From Viridibacillus arenosi (GTDB lineage Bacteria; Bacillota; Bacilli; Bacillales_A; Planococcaceae), in contig NZ_MSPW01000010.1 in assembly GCF_001955655.1 (NCBI RefSeq), positions 1-64,000 of the forward strand: DNA of 64,000 bases, written 5' to 3'. Of this stretch, positions 52,923-62,828 are shown piece after piece. The position numbers were made by a program, and so were the translations under genes. The notes beneath the pieces are model-generated. The model saw nothing but the letters and a program-made list of their open reading frames with translations, was not told the DNA's origin and did no database searches. Position 1 is the first letter of the stretch. Each line of letters begins with the position of its first letter.

Positions 52923-53747
52923 TTATTTAATTTTTATATGACCTACTGAAACAGAAATATCTAATTCGTTATCCGACTTTATGTTATTTACTATTCGATT
53001 TCCCGCCCCTTGTTTAATAATATTTTCGTTTAGTAATCTATCATTTTTTGAGGTTATCTTCCCATTCTTAGTTGCAATATTAAAGCTAATTTCATTCATC
53101 TCTAGCTCTCTAGGTAGCGTTATGTGGACATTGCCGTTTGACAATTTTATCTTGTTCTTACCCTTAATATGTGTAAAAATCAAACCTTTTAATGAGCCTG
53201 TTTGGTTCTTTATATTAACCGTTCCATCCACAGACCCTATTTTAATAGAACCGTTTTTTGCTTCTATATTTAAGTCATCCCCTTTAAAAGAGTCTACAAT
53301 AATATTTCCTACACTCGAACTAAGGCTTAATTGATTAATTTCACTTACATTTTTTGCAGTTATATTGCCATTTCGCGTATTTATTTGCACATGTTCTAAT
53401 AATCTAGAAGGAATATTCAATACCAATTCCCCTCTTTTTGTTGAACCAGGCACTATGGTCATCCACTTTTTTTGAATTGCCTTTACCTTTATAATGGCTT
53501 GATCCTTCTCATAAACAATATCCATGCTAGGACTTCCAACTAATGATTTTTGACCTGTATATTTAACATTCATCATTTGCTCACCAGTGACAATAACAAT
53601 GTTTGAAATATCAGCATCAACATAAATCCTCTTTACGTTATCCAAATCACTCTTGTACTCAACATCTTTTTTACTCATATTCGATGCAACAATAGAGCCA
53701 GCTATCATTAAAATCAACACCCCAATCATCCATTTCATTCTTTTCAT
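52923..53747 (-). CDS. DUF4097 family beta-repeat protein
   Basis: 274 residues. N-terminal membrane anchor or signal (residues 5-22), then a right-handed beta-type repeat domain typical of DUF4097: VQINTRNGNITAKNV, LSLSSSVGNIIVDSF, LNIEAKNGSIKIGSV, KIKLSNGNVHITLP. Each repeat has the GNI/GSI turn. DUF4097 proteins of Bacillus (LiaG-like) are extracytoplasmic and often linked to envelope-stress regulation, but none of those partners is adjacent. TAAGGAGAAG before the ATG. Confidence 0.87.
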   Translation of the reverse strand: MKRMKWMIGVLILMIAGSIVASNMSKKDVEYKSDLDNVKRIYVDADISNIVIVTGEQMMNVKYTGQKSLVGSPSMDIVYEKDQAIIKVKAIQKKWMTIVPGSTKRGELVLNIPSRLLEHVQINTRNGNITAKNVSEINQLSLSSSVGNIIVDSFKGDDLNIEAKNGSIKIGSVDGTVNIKNQTGSLKGLIFTHIKGKNKIKLSNGNVHITLPRELEMNEISFNIATKNGKITSKNDRLLNENIIKQGAGNRIVNNIKSDNELDISVSVGHIKIK

Positions 53748-54154
53748 ACTCTTCTCCTTATTTAGAATTAATAATAATCATTTTAACTTCAAAAATAAAA
53801 TATTTTAATTACTAAAATATATATAAACTATAATATATAAGCACGATACTAATTGTCAAATTTTTTAAATAAAAGATTTTCCACAATATCTAAGGATAGA
53901 AACCCCATCAAATAATAATGGAGGTAGATTGTTACCATATCATTAAATCGTTGTATCGACCTTTCCCTAGCCCTATATTCTGAGCATACATAAGGAAGGA
54001 AGATGCGATTTTTTTAATTCGATCAATCTCAATAACGCTATAATACTTTGCTTTTTAACGGGTAGATTTACAGTTTTCTTTTATAAAAGTCTAACTATGA
54101 CATAAAGAAATGATGTAATATTTAGATATTGAGTTGAAAGGATGGATATATAAA

Positions 54155-54679
54155 ATGATCAAACTAAGTGAATTACAATCTTGGATATCAAAACTTGGAC
54201 TTATTCCACATCCAGAAGGTGGATATTACAAAGAAACTTTCCAATCTGAGGAACGCACTTCTGATAAAGAATTACAAGTAACTTTTAAAGGTCAAAGAAA
54301 GCTTTATACGAGTATTTATTTTCTATTAACGTCAAATGATATTTCTCATTTCCATCGTTTGAAATCTGATGAATTATGGTATTATCACGGTGGTAGTCCT
54401 TTAACAATCCATATCATTCATGAAAATGGAGAATATGAAGAGATTAAATTAGGATTAAATCTTGAAAAAGGAGAAGTTCCTCAAGCTTTAGTTCCTAAAC
54501 ATTCAATCTTTGGCTCTTCTGTTATGGGGGAAGATGTATGCTCTCTTGTTGGGTGCATGGTTTCTCCAGGTTTTGAATTCCAAGACTTCGAGTTATTTAC
54601 ACAAGACGAACTTTTACTAAAATATCCTCAACACAAAGATATAATTTTGAAGTTAGCGTACAAAGAAATTCCAAAATAA
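54155..54679 (+). CDS. DUF985 cupin
   Basis: 174 residues from the ATG at 54155; a TTG at 54134 would add seven residues. The DUF985 signature GLIPHPEGGYYKETFQSEE is followed by SIYFLLTSNDISHFHRLKSD and ELWYYHGGSPL, with cupin histidines. Probably a sugar-epimerase-like or metal cupin of unknown substrate. The 53748-54154 stretch upstream has no supported gene. Confidence 0.9.
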   Translation: MIKLSELQSWISKLGLIPHPEGGYYKETFQSEERTSDKELQVTFKGQRKLYTSIYFLLTSNDISHFHRLKSDELWYYHGGSPLTIHIIHENGEYEEIKLGLNLEKGEVPQALVPKHSIFGSSVMGEDVCSLVGCMVSPGFEFQDFELFTQDELLLKYPQHKDIILKLAYKEIPK

Positions 54680-54726
54680 TTTAGGGCATACACTACCTAA
54701 ATATAGTTCTCCAAGATTATTTACAT

Positions 54727-54757
54727 AGGGACAAAAAGAATATGTCTTTTTGTCCCT
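54727..54757. terminator. Terminator of the DUF985 gene
   Basis: AGGGACAAAAAGA/TCTTTTTGTCCCT with a 5-base loop, then T-rich. Confidence 0.85.
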
Positions 54758-54973
54758 GTTTTCTATATCCACTACAAATATGATTGTTTGGATTTAAAAT
54801 AAACTTTAATTATTATGCAGGATTTCATTATTTTATTTGCACAATAAGAGTTGGTTAGTTGGAAAATGCTATCAACTACATATATATTGAGATAACTAAC
54901 TACTTTTATAAGGATTTTAAAATGCCCCTTCGATAAACAGTGATTTTAGTGACATAAGAATTTTAAAAAACAA

Positions 54974-55001
54974 AAAAACAGATTGGAAGTAATCTGTTTT
55001 T
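54974..55001 (-). terminator. Terminator of the MarR gene
   Basis: Minus strand AAAAACAGATT/AATCTGTTTTT followed by a long T-run, 9 bases after the stop. Confidence 0.85.
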
Positions 55002-55009
55002 AGAATTGA

Positions 55010-55423
55010 TTAATATTCGATTTTTTTAAATAGCTTATTTATCTCTACAAATGTGCTTGAGATTTCCTCTATCTTTTCTTTTGAGAATTTTGAAAAAATT
55101 AATGCAACTCTTTCTTCCCCTTTTTTAGTTAGAGATACCCTTACAACTCTTCTATCATCTTTTATCCTTATTCTTTCTACATAATCTAAGTTTTCAAGTT
55201 TATCACACATATTCGTTGCTGCTCCAGGTGTTAGCATAAACGCTTCTGAGATTTCAGTAATTTTCATATGTTTGAATAATTTTAGTCTAAGCAATAAGAG
55301 GATTAAATTTTCTGAGAGGTTTTCTTCATGCGTAAGTACCTTCATAAATTCATTTGATTTATTTTGAATATCAAACATTTCCTCCATTAAATTCTTTATA
55401 GCGTCTTCAAAAGATTTTTCCAT
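55010..55423 (-). CDS. MarR family transcriptional regulator
   Basis: 137 residues from the ATG at 55423 (AAGGG 9 bases upstream; an ATG at 55432 sits on that site). Winged helix: MKITEISEAFMLTPGAATNM, then DKLENLDYVERIRIKDDRRV and VRVSLTKKGEE. Autonomously transcribed; no target is coupled to it. Regulates an unknown gene, possibly itself. Confidence 0.9.
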   Translation of the reverse strand: MEKSFEDAIKNLMEEMFDIQNKSNEFMKVLTHEENLSENLILLLLRLKLFKHMKITEISEAFMLTPGAATNMCDKLENLDYVERIRIKDDRRVVRVSLTKKGEERVALIFSKFSKEKIEEISSTFVEINKLFKKIEY

Positions 55424-55562
55424 CACAATCATCCCTTAGATAATTTTAGTTATTAAAATTTAAAATGATTAAATAATTTAAGAACTATATATGTATTATA
55501 CAATCTACAGTAAGATTTTGCTAATTCTTAAGAGATGGTCATTTTCTAAAGTAACTCAAAAT

Positions 55563-55590
55563 AAAAAGCCACACCTAGTAGATGTGGCTT
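55563..55590 (-). terminator. Terminator of the gene at 55597
   Basis: AAGCCACA/TGTGGCTT stem, T-rich on the minus strand, 6 bases after the stop. Confidence 0.8.
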
Positions 55591-55596
55591 AAATTA

Positions 55597-55776
55597 CTAC
55601 TCTTCTATACCAACAATTTCAGAGATATGTGCAATCGCTACCGTTGTAAAATCATCCAAATCAAGGTATGCATAACTTTCTACTGTTTCACTTAAATAAT
55701 TTTCATAGAACTCGTCGGGAGATTCATCAACAACGTATGTATTCCCATTTCCCATAATGACCAGTGATTTCTTCAT
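55597..55776 (-). CDS. Small acidic protein of unknown function (59 residues)
   Basis: ATG at 55776 with GAGGAGG 8 bases upstream; the frame to 55797 is not used. Acidic, no membrane segment: SLVIMGNGNTYVVDESPDEF then YLDLDDFTTVAIAHISEIVG. The strand-helix pattern looks like a small folded domain. Not recognised. It has its own terminator, supporting it as a real gene. Confidence 0.7.
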   Translation of the reverse strand: MKKSLVIMGNGNTYVVDESPDEFYENYLSETVESYAYLDLDDFTTVAIAHISEIVGIEE

Positions 55777-55952
55777 ATCTCTTCCTCCTCGTAACATATT
55801 ATTAATATCATATGCTAGTAATAGAGAGGTTCATGCCACATTTGATAAGTATTATTTAAAGTTTTAAGATACCCATACAAACTACTCGATTTTCATATCA
55901 ATATATATTTTATGGATGAGGATACTCTACATTTGTTTCCAGTCCATTTTAG

Positions 55953-56714
55953 TTATCTTACTTGGTTCTCATAATATGTTCTATCCGCATATTTTTGATC
56001 AGTACCATTTAAATAAGCTAAAATCACTCTTGGATTTTTCAATAATCCCCAATCCCCGTAAGCATCAAATCTTCTACATGAAGTAATCATTCCATTTTTT
56101 ATCGTTCCATACTTTTTATTATTTTTCTTTCCCCATTCTTTTAATCGTTTTGCAAAATCTGCGTCTTCAGCCATTAACATATTTTCATTAAATCCGTTGA
56201 TTGCGTTAAAGTCTTTTCTATAACACCAAAAAATCCCCACTGATATTAACCCGTACTTAAAAAGTAAGGGAATAATTAATAACAATGCAGAGACGATGAT
56301 TCCTAAAGACATCCTTTCAAACTGCCCGTTCACGCCACCTCCAATGTATTTTCCTGATGCTAAATAATTGTCTACATTCGACAGCATTCCCTCTGTCATC
56401 TGTGTATCGGCGTCAATGGTGATGATTATTTCACCTTGTGCTATTGCAACACCTGCATTTCGGATTATAGATAAGTTTTTATCTTTATTTTCTAATGTAA
56501 TACAATTATAAGACTTTGCAACTTCCTCCGTTTTGTCTGTACATCGATTTAATACGACAATGATTTCGATTTGATCTGCATATGCTTGTGATGCCTTTTT
56601 TATTGATTCTAAACATTTCCCTATGTACTTTTCTTCATTATGTGCAGGGATTATTACGGAGAACTTTATTTTCTCTTTATGTTCCTCTTTCGATTTTTGA
56701 TTTGCACTCGTCAT
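55953..56714 (-). CDS. Family 2 glycosyltransferase with membrane segment
   Basis: 253 residues from the ATG at 56714 (AAAAGGAG 7 bases upstream). GT-A fold: FSVIIPAHNEEKYIGKCLES, donor site TIDADTQMTEG (DAD), acceptor-side AEDADFAKRLKEWG. A hydrophobic stretch at about 137-165 (VSALLLIIPLLFKYGLISVG) probably binds the membrane. Likely transfers sugar to a lipid or surface polymer. Single gene. Confidence 0.88.
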   Translation of the reverse strand: MTSANQKSKEEHKEKIKFSVIIPAHNEEKYIGKCLESIKKASQAYADQIEIIVVLNRCTDKTEEVAKSYNCITLENKDKNLSIIRNAGVAIAQGEIIITIDADTQMTEGMLSNVDNYLASGKYIGGGVNGQFERMSLGIIVSALLLIIPLLFKYGLISVGIFWCYRKDFNAINGFNENMLMAEDADFAKRLKEWGKKNNKKYGTIKNGMITSCRRFDAYGDWGLLKNPRVILAYLNGTDQKYADRTYYENQVR

Positions 56715-56957
56715 ATGCCAACTCCTTTTTGTGTTTGCCACTGACTACCCTCTTCAATAATGTATATGCTTTAAATTATGGAAGTATCGCTTTCAAATAT
56801 AATTAATACAATAAATTTCCAACTTCAATCTACTCAACGGTGAATATTCCAAAAAGCGACATAAGTAATTATTATAAATATTCATAATTTTAATCACATT
56901 TTCTTATCAAATGATTTGAGATAAAATGGAAGTATAACAATTCAAGGAGGTTTTACA

Positions 56958-57326
56958 ATGTCATTTGTATTTAAATCGATTGCTCATATTCAACTAGCTG
57001 CTCCTAAAGGTTCAGAAGACAAAGCGAAAAGATTTTTTAGTGATATTCTAGGATTTCGAGAAATTGCAAAACCAGAACTGTTAAAAAAAAGAGGTGGTGT
57101 TTGGTTTGAATTCGCTCACTATCAAATTCATATTGGAATTGAAGAACCATTTACTCCCGCCAAAAAGGCACATCCAGCTTTTGAGATAGAAAATATTGAA
57201 GCTTTAAAATCCCATTTATCCAAAAACGATATTAAATTCATTAATGATGACGATTTGCCAGGAGCCAATAGAATTTATATAAACGATCCTTTTGGTAATC
57301 GAATTGAAATTTTAGAGTGGCTTTGA
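56958..57326 (+). CDS. VOC (glyoxalase-like) family protein
   Basis: 122 residues forming one VOC module pair: IAHIQLAAPKGSEDKAKRFF, GGVWFEFAHYQIHIGIEEPF, FINDDDLPGANRIYINDPFG, NRIEILEW. Metal ligands His6-region, His in HYQIHIG and Glu in EILEW are compatible with a dioxygenase/glyoxalase fold. AAGGAGG before the ATG. Substrate unknown. Confidence 0.9.
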   Translation: MSFVFKSIAHIQLAAPKGSEDKAKRFFSDILGFREIAKPELLKKRGGVWFEFAHYQIHIGIEEPFTPAKKAHPAFEIENIEALKSHLSKNDIKFINDDDLPGANRIYINDPFGNRIEILEWL

Positions 57327-57374
57327 CATCCTTTACAATTATATTATTTCGTATATACTAGCAATCTAAAAATT

Positions 57375-57416
57375 AAAGAGTATGTTTTGAAACAAATTCT
57401 TCAAAACATACTCTTT
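57375..57416. terminator. Terminator of the VOC gene
   Basis: AAAGAGTATGTTTTGAA/TTCAAAACATACTCTTT, 17-bp perfect arms, flanked by AT-rich sequence. Confidence 0.85.
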
Positions 57417-57480
57417 ATCTATATTATTAAAAAATTTGTAATTGATTTGTTCTGCCTCTGTTAAGCTAAACTACCAGTTC

Positions 57481-57900
57481 CTAGTCATTGGATACAACTA
57501 ACCGAATGTTTGAAGGTCGAAAAGCTACAAAAAACCAGCTAATATTGACTATTATTGCAGCTAAACAGATCGCAACGACGACTAAAACTTCAGGGACGAT
57601 ATTTTGAACAATGCCTAAGACAAACACTGTTCCTATTGTAGCCGTAAATATTAGAATGCCGAAGCCACAAAATATTGCCATAACGAATTTCATCGCATTT
57701 ATTCCTGCTAAAAATAGGATTACAGGTAATAGATAGCAGAACAATATCATCAACATGCCTAACCACATACCTACCGAGCCAAATTTATTGGTATTCGGGC
57801 CCAAATCAGAGATAGGTGTAAGTGAACTAGCGATTATTAAAGAACAAAAGAGGATTGCCGATATAAGCGTCATTACAATAACGCCTTTTTTATTCACCAT
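57481..57900 (-). CDS. Four-segment membrane protein, DUF5391-like
   Basis: 139 residues, four hydrophobic helices (about 8-26, 42-62, 68-92, 102-125). The N-terminal block TLISAILFCSLIIASSLTPI followed by NTNKFGSVGMW resembles DUF5391 proteins of Bacillus. AAGGTGG before the ATG. Function unknown. Confidence 0.75.
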   Translation of the reverse strand: MVNKKGVIVMTLISAILFCSLIIASSLTPISDLGPNTNKFGSVGMWLGMLMILFCYLLPVILFLAGINAMKFVMAIFCGFGILIFTATIGTVFVLGIVQNIVPEVLVVVAICLAAIIVNISWFFVAFRPSNIRLVVSND

Positions 57901-57937
57901 CAGTATTTCTAACCACCTTATTTTTTATAGATTATAT

Positions 57938-58435
57938 CTATTTAATAGGTAGATACATAACATCCTCATCATCATATACTTCTCCTGTAATCAGAAAACC
58001 GAATTGTTCATATAAATGGCGTGCATTTATATTTTCTTTATGGACTGTTAAACGTATCTCCTTACAAATATCAAATCGATTTACTATCCACTGAACCATC
58101 TCATTTAATGCCGCTTTACCAAACCCTCGACGTTGATATTTGTTATCCACTATAAAACCGTTTATCCAATACATATCTGTCGTATTTTCTTCATAAGCAT
58201 GCATTATAAAGCCAACCATTTGCTCATTGTCATAAATGGCGAATGGTATGTATTCAACAGAATCTCCATCTGGTTTGATATATACTTTTGCAAGAGAGAC
58301 TGCAACTGAAGGCACAAAATTCGTCTGTCCATTTTTAACACTTAACCTCATTGCTTCTTCCCAATTTTCTCTCGTTACGGGTTTTAATTGTACTTTTATA
58401 TAAATCACCTCTATATCAATTAAATTATTAGTCAT
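57938..58435 (-). CDS. GNAT family N-acetyltransferase (start uncertain)
   Basis: 165 residues if it begins at the ATG at 58435; the domain itself begins at VQLKPVTRENWEEAMRLSVK. GAGGTG lies 9-12 bases before that point with no standard start codon well placed after it, so the real start may be the GTG inside it. Motif A INGFIVDNKYQRRGFGKAAL, motif B INARHLYEQFGF. Spermidine/spermine-acetyltransferase-like subgroup (Bltd-type look) but not certain. Confidence 0.85.
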   Translation of the reverse strand: MTNNLIDIEVIYIKVQLKPVTRENWEEAMRLSVKNGQTNFVPSVAVSLAKVYIKPDGDSVEYIPFAIYDNEQMVGFIMHAYEENTTDMYWINGFIVDNKYQRRGFGKAALNEMVQWIVNRFDICKEIRLTVHKENINARHLYEQFGFLITGEVYDDEDVMYLPIK

Positions 58436-58598
58436 TTGCATTTCCACTACTTCATATATCCATAATACACAAATTAAGTAACAATAATCCATTTCAATTT
58501 AATAAACGACCTCTGTTTAATTACACAGTTGACATTCAACTTTTTTCAAACATTCGTTCTAAAATTGTTGTAAGAATATAAGTTTAGGTGCAGTTAGA

Positions 58599-58769
58599 TT
58601 GGAGATAGTTGAAATTTTCAATAAAATTAATAGATTATCTGTTGTAGACAAAGAACGTCTATTATCACGTTTTAATTATTTCTTATTTCCACTTCAAGAT
58701 ACTCGACTTGTTTTTCAAGAAGTGATCTGGAAAAGTGAAATAATGGTATTTGAAAGGAACAATTATTAA
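58599..58769 (+). CDS. Possible small protein (56 residues)
   Basis: A frame starting with TTG at 58599, 8 bases after AGGTG, and ending TAA at 58769. The product, with EIVEIFNKINRLSVVDKERL and FPLQDTRLVFQEVIWKSEIM, has a balanced composition of charged and hydrophobic residues unlike random frames. Neither family nor neighbours suggest a function. The only candidate gene in 58493-58939. Confidence 0.35.
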   Translation: MEIVEIFNKINRLSVVDKERLLSRFNYFLFPLQDTRLVFQEVIWKSEIMVFERNNY

Positions 58770-58939
58770 CACCCTCCTGTTTATTAAAAGTATATGTTTT
58801 ATCCTTTATTTAGTATGATTCTTCTCTATATAGATTATCTGAAAAGTAGCAGGATTACTTGAATAAATAAAGCTAAATCTACTGATTGTATAAAACTTGA
58901 AGATTTTTTGAACTACCAATTATGGCATTATTAATATAT

Positions 58940-59554
58940 TCACAAATACAAACCTTCGAAGTAAACCGAAGTGATGGTTTGAGCAATTTCTTCGATAGAA
59001 CTTTGATGTTCGTTACGGACAATTTCCCAAAGATACATTTCATTTGTAAAAAACCATCCTTTTGCTACAAGCTCATGGTTTAGTTCAGCTCTTGCCAGTC
59101 CATTTTGCTGTGCATAGGCGACGTCCTTTGATATTCGCTGAATGAACTTCATCCGAATTACTTTCCATTTATCTGATATAACAGTTGAAATTCCAATAGC
59201 CTGTTCAAAAACTTGCATCATATTACGTTCAGCCTCTGCCATTTTCAAAAAAGCATTTGCTTGTTTGTTTATAATAAGCTGTGCTTCATCTTTTGATTTT
59301 GGAAAGAAAGAGGTTTCGGCAATATCATAAAACTGCTCCATGATATTCTCCATTAATACAATTAAAAGATCCTCTTTTCCTTTAAAATGAACATATGCAG
59401 TTCCATAACCGATATTTGCCTTTTTTATCATTTGAGAAATAACCGCAGCTTGAAAACCTTCTTCAAGGAAAATTTCCTTTGCAACTTCTAATAACTTTTG
59501 ACGTGTCATAATTGAGCGTAAATGTCGTTTATCCCCTACTTTACCATTATCCAT
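58940..59554 (-). CDS. TetR family regulator, probable regulator of the kyn operon
   Basis: 204 residues. HTH LEEGFQAAVISQMIKKANIG then YGTAYVHFKGKEDLLI. C-terminal domain with AEAERNMMQVFEQAIGISTV. Divergent from kynU with about 180 bases between the starts; a TGACA/TGTCA palindrome overlaps the kyn -35 box. I infer that it represses the kynurenine operon, which in other bacteria is controlled by tryptophan or kynurenine sensors. Confidence 0.88.
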   Translation of the reverse strand: MDNGKVGDKRHLRSIMTRQKLLEVAKEIFLEEGFQAAVISQMIKKANIGYGTAYVHFKGKEDLLIVLMENIMEQFYDIAETSFFPKSKDEAQLIINKQANAFLKMAEAERNMMQVFEQAIGISTVISDKWKVIRMKFIQRISKDVAYAQQNGLARAELNHELVAKGWFFTNEMYLWEIVRNEHQSSIEEIAQTITSVYFEGLYL

Positions 59555-59665
59555 TCCTATTCCTCCCCTTATCTACAAGCATAAAGGAAATCCCCCAAAA
59601 TAAAAAACATTTATTGGAAAAAATATTAGAATAATTTAATATTAATAATTTTCTGAATTAACTTA

Positions 59666-59695
59666 TTGACATTGTGTCATATTCTTTGGTACGAT
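59666..59695 (+). promoter_or_regulatory. Promoter of the kynurenine operon with overlapping palindrome
   Basis: TTGACA (59666-59671), 18 bases, TACGAT (59690-59695). The palindrome TGACATTGTGTCA (59667-59679) overlaps the -35 box and is the likely operator. Confidence 0.65.
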
Positions 59696-59736
59696 TCTTC
59701 TGGAATATTCAGGCAAACCAATTTAGGAGGATCATT

Positions 59737-61014
59737 ATGGTTTCAAAATACACTTTGGATTACGCAAAACGACTGGATGAGAAAGATATCCTTAAAAGTT
59801 TTCGGGAAGAGTTTTATTTAAAGCCAGATACTATCTATATGGATGGAAACTCATTGGGACTTCTTTCGAAAAGAGCTGAGCGAACTCTTTTGGAATCCTT
59901 AGAGGATTGGAAAAAATACGGGATTGACGGATGGACTCAAGGGAATCACCCATGGTTTTACATGGCAGAGAAATTGTCCAAGAAGATTGCACAATTAGTT
60001 GGTGCATCTCACGAGGAAGTTATTGTAACCGGGTCTACATCTGTAAATCTGCATCAACTTGTAGCTACTTTTTATAAGCCGGAAGGAATACGCACAAAAA
60101 TTTTAGCAGATGAACTAACTTTTCCGACTGATATTTATGCTCTTCAAAGTCAACTGTCTATACATGGATACGACCCGCAAACCAACCTCATTCGTGTGAA
60201 AAGTCGCGATGGCCGATTTCTTGATGAGGATGACATTATCGAAGCAATGACCGATGACATCGCTCTGATCATCTTGCCTACAGTACTGTATCGAAGTGGT
60301 CAAATATTGGATATGAAACGTTTAACTGAGGAAGCACATAAACGAGGTATCATGATCGGATTTGACGGATGTCATTCTATTGGTGCAATTCCGCATTTAT
60401 TCAGTGAATGGGGTGTTGACTTTGCGTATTGGTGTAATTATAAACACTTAAATGGTGGTCCTGGCGCAGTTGGGGGCTTATACGTAAATCGAAAACATTT
60501 TGGAACGATGCCTGGATTGGCTGGATGGTTCGGTTCCAGAAAAGATAAACAATTCGATATGGAGCATACATTAACACCAGCTGAATCTGCGGGTGCATAT
60601 CAAATCGGAACACCTCATGTTTTAAGTTGTGCACCCTTGATTGGGTCTTTAGATATTTTTATAGAAGCAGGAATCGAGAATATTCGAGAAAAATCTCTAA
60701 AAATCAATCAATATTTAATAGATTTAGTGGAATTTGAGTTGGAAAATATGGGATTTTTCATTGGAACTCCTAGAGAAGACATACGTCGCGGAGGTCATGT
60801 GAGCCTTGAGCATAAAGAAGCTGCACGCATTTGTAAGGCATTGAAAGAAAACGGTGTCATTCCGGATTTCCGAGCACCTAACATCATTCGCCTTGCTCCA
60901 GTTGCCCTATATACTTCCTACGCAGAAGTTTGGAAAGTGGTACAAATACTTAAGAATATCATGTTAGAAAAAAAATATGAAAAATTCAAGAATGAACGAG
61001 AAGTGGTTGCATAA
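59737..61014 (+). CDS. kynU: Kynureninase
   Basis: 425 residues from the ATG at 59737 (TTAGGAGG 8 bases upstream; the frame open from 59674 overlaps the promoter). PLP enzyme: pocket [34 protein letters not shown], and Schiff-base lysine in [16 protein letters not shown]. Cleaves kynurenine to anthranilate and alanine. First gene of kynU-kynA-kynB, the tryptophan-to-anthranilate route. Confidence 0.96.
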   Translation: MVSKYTLDYAKRLDEKDILKSFREEFYLKPDTIYMDGNSLGLLSKRAERTLLESLEDWKKYGIDGWTQGNHPWFYMAEKLSKKIAQLVGASHEEVIVTGSTSVNLHQLVATFYKPEGIRTKILADELTFPTDIYALQSQLSIHGYDPQTNLIRVKSRDGRFLDEDDIIEAMTDDIALIILPTVLYRSGQILDMKRLTEEAHKRGIMIGFDGCHSIGAIPHLFSEWGVDFAYWCNYKHLNGGPGAVGGLYVNRKHFGTMPGLAGWFGSRKDKQFDMEHTLTPAESAGAYQIGTPHVLSCAPLIGSLDIFIEAGIENIREKSLKINQYLIDLVEFELENMGFFIGTPREDIRRGGHVSLEHKEAARICKALKENGVIPDFRAPNIIRLAPVALYTSYAEVWKVVQILKNIMLEKKYEKFKNEREVVA

Positions 61015-61044
61015 CGTGAAATCCAAAAGTGAGGGGATTGCAGA

Positions 61045-61899
61045 ATGAAGAATAAGGATAACAATGAACATATAATAACTGGGCTAGAGAAAGAAATTCA
61101 AACCGATTTTCAAAAATCGATGTCTTACGGAGATTATCTCCACCTTGATAAGATTTTATCTAGTCAGCATAGACTTTCTGACCATCATGATGAAATGCTT
61201 TTCATCATTATCCATCAAGCGAGTGAGTTATGGATGAAGCTCATTTTACATGAGTTGGCAGCTGCTACTGAGTGTATACGCCAAAATAAGCTGGAACCCT
61301 CGTTTAAAATGTTGTCGCGCGTATCGAGGATTCAACAGCAATTGATTCAGTCATGGAGTGTCCTTTCAACTTTGACGCCTTCTGAATACATGGAATTTAG
61401 GGATAAACTAGGACAATCTTCTGGATTCCAATCTTATCAAAATCGTTTGATTGAATTTGCATTAGGAAACAAAAATATCCATATGCTATCAGTCTATCAA
61501 CATCAGACAGATTTATCTGAGCAAATGATGCAGGCCCTTCATGAGCCAAGTATTTATGACGCCGCGATTCATGCCCTGGTGGCGCGTGGATTACCTATTG
61601 ATCAAGAAGCAATTGACAGGGATTTTTCACAAAAATATGAACCAAATGCCAGTGTGGAGGCCGCATGGTTGACAGTTTACCGCGATGTTGAGCAATATTG
61701 GGACTTATATGAGTTGGCCGAGAAGTTAGTGGACATTGGTAATCAACAGCAATTATGGCGTTTTAATCATGTAAGTACAGTGGAAAGAATTATTGGTCAT
61801 AAACAAGGAACTGGTGGATCATCAGGTGTTACGTATTTAAAAAGAGTACTTGATCAACAATTTTTCCCAGAACTTTGGAGTCTAAGAACAAAGTTATAA
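61045..61899 (+). CDS. kynA: Tryptophan 2,3-dioxygenase
   Basis: 284 residues, family-typical length. [60 protein letters not shown] and [20 protein letters not shown] with the heme-binding His. Opens the indole ring of tryptophan to N-formylkynurenine. GTGAGGGGATTGCAG precedes the ATG; follows kynU by 30 bases. Confidence 0.97.
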   Translation: MKNKDNNEHIITGLEKEIQTDFQKSMSYGDYLHLDKILSSQHRLSDHHDEMLFIIIHQASELWMKLILHELAAATECIRQNKLEPSFKMLSRVSRIQQQLIQSWSVLSTLTPSEYMEFRDKLGQSSGFQSYQNRLIEFALGNKNIHMLSVYQHQTDLSEQMMQALHEPSIYDAAIHALVARGLPIDQEAIDRDFSQKYEPNASVEAAWLTVYRDVEQYWDLYELAEKLVDIGNQQQLWRFNHVSTVERIIGHKQGTGGSSGVTYLKRVLDQQFFPELWSLRTKL

Positions 61900-61974
61900 G
61901 AAGAAATAAAGTAGGTTTTACTTTTAAAAGAACGGCAAAGAAAATAATAGCCAAAAGAGATGGAGGTAAGATGC

Positions 61975-62601
61975 ATGGGTATATGGATAGATATTTCACA
62001 ACGTCTTGATGAAAACGTTGCAGTATGGCCAGGGGATACACCATTCTCATACAAAGTCAATTGGAGTAAAGTAGAGAGTGGATCTGTCAATGTAGGTCAA
62101 ATCAATATGAGTTTACACACTGGTACTCATATTGATGCACCTTTTCATTTTGATAACGATGGAAAAAGAGTAATTGATCTGGATCTCGATTTATATATAG
62201 GGAATGCAACAGTCATCCATTTACCAAACAGAACTAGCATTGGCGTCAATGAATTATCCAATCTAAATCTACAAGGCGTGACGCGATTGTTAATCCGCAC
62301 AGATGCATGGAAGGATCGAAGTGAGTTTCCACAAACCATTCCTCATATCCAACCAGAATTAGCGGCATATCTTTCAGAACTCGGTGTTCGTCTTATTGGT
62401 CTTGATTTGCCTTCTGTAGATCCACTTGATAGTAAAGAATTGTCTGCTCATCATGAACTTGCCAGTCATAGAATTCACATTTTAGAGGGGCTTGTATTAG
62501 ACGATATTGGACCAGGTAATTATAAGTTGGCAGCCCTCCCACTTCCATTGGTTGAAGCAGATGGAAGTCCTGTACGTGCTGTATTGAAAAAGTTACTTTA
62601 A
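61975..62601 (+). CDS. kynB: Kynurenine formamidase
   Basis: 208 residues from the ATG at 61975 (GGAGG 8 bases upstream; an ATG at 61960 overlaps that site). Metal-dependent cyclase fold: VWPGDTPFSY, HTGTHIDAPFHF and IGLDLPSVDPLDSKEL. Hydrolyses N-formylkynurenine to kynurenine. Completes the three-step operon, 75 bases after kynA and followed by a terminator. Confidence 0.96.
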   Translation: MGIWIDISQRLDENVAVWPGDTPFSYKVNWSKVESGSVNVGQINMSLHTGTHIDAPFHFDNDGKRVIDLDLDLYIGNATVIHLPNRTSIGVNELSNLNLQGVTRLLIRTDAWKDRSEFPQTIPHIQPELAAYLSELGVRLIGLDLPSVDPLDSKELSAHHELASHRIHILEGLVLDDIGPGNYKLAALPLPLVEADGSPVRAVLKKLL

Positions 62602-62630
62602 AAGAAATATAAAAATTTATACATCAATAA

Positions 62631-62665
62631 AAAAACACATATTAGCCATCACTAATATGTGTTTT
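62631..62665 (+). terminator. Terminator of the kyn operon
   Basis: AAAAACACATATTAG/CTAATATGTGTTTTT, 15-bp perfect arms, then T-rich. Confidence 0.92.
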
Positions 62666-62828
62666 TCTTTTTTATGGATTATTAGAAGGTGAGATTTATC
62701 GCTCCCATTAACAATATTTCAGATGATATGATAAAATTGCGAATCCAGAATACTCGTTTAGTCATCGACAAGATTCCACCAATTTGGTTGTACAAAACAC
62801 TATTGTTTAAATGGCGTTTAGTTAAGAA

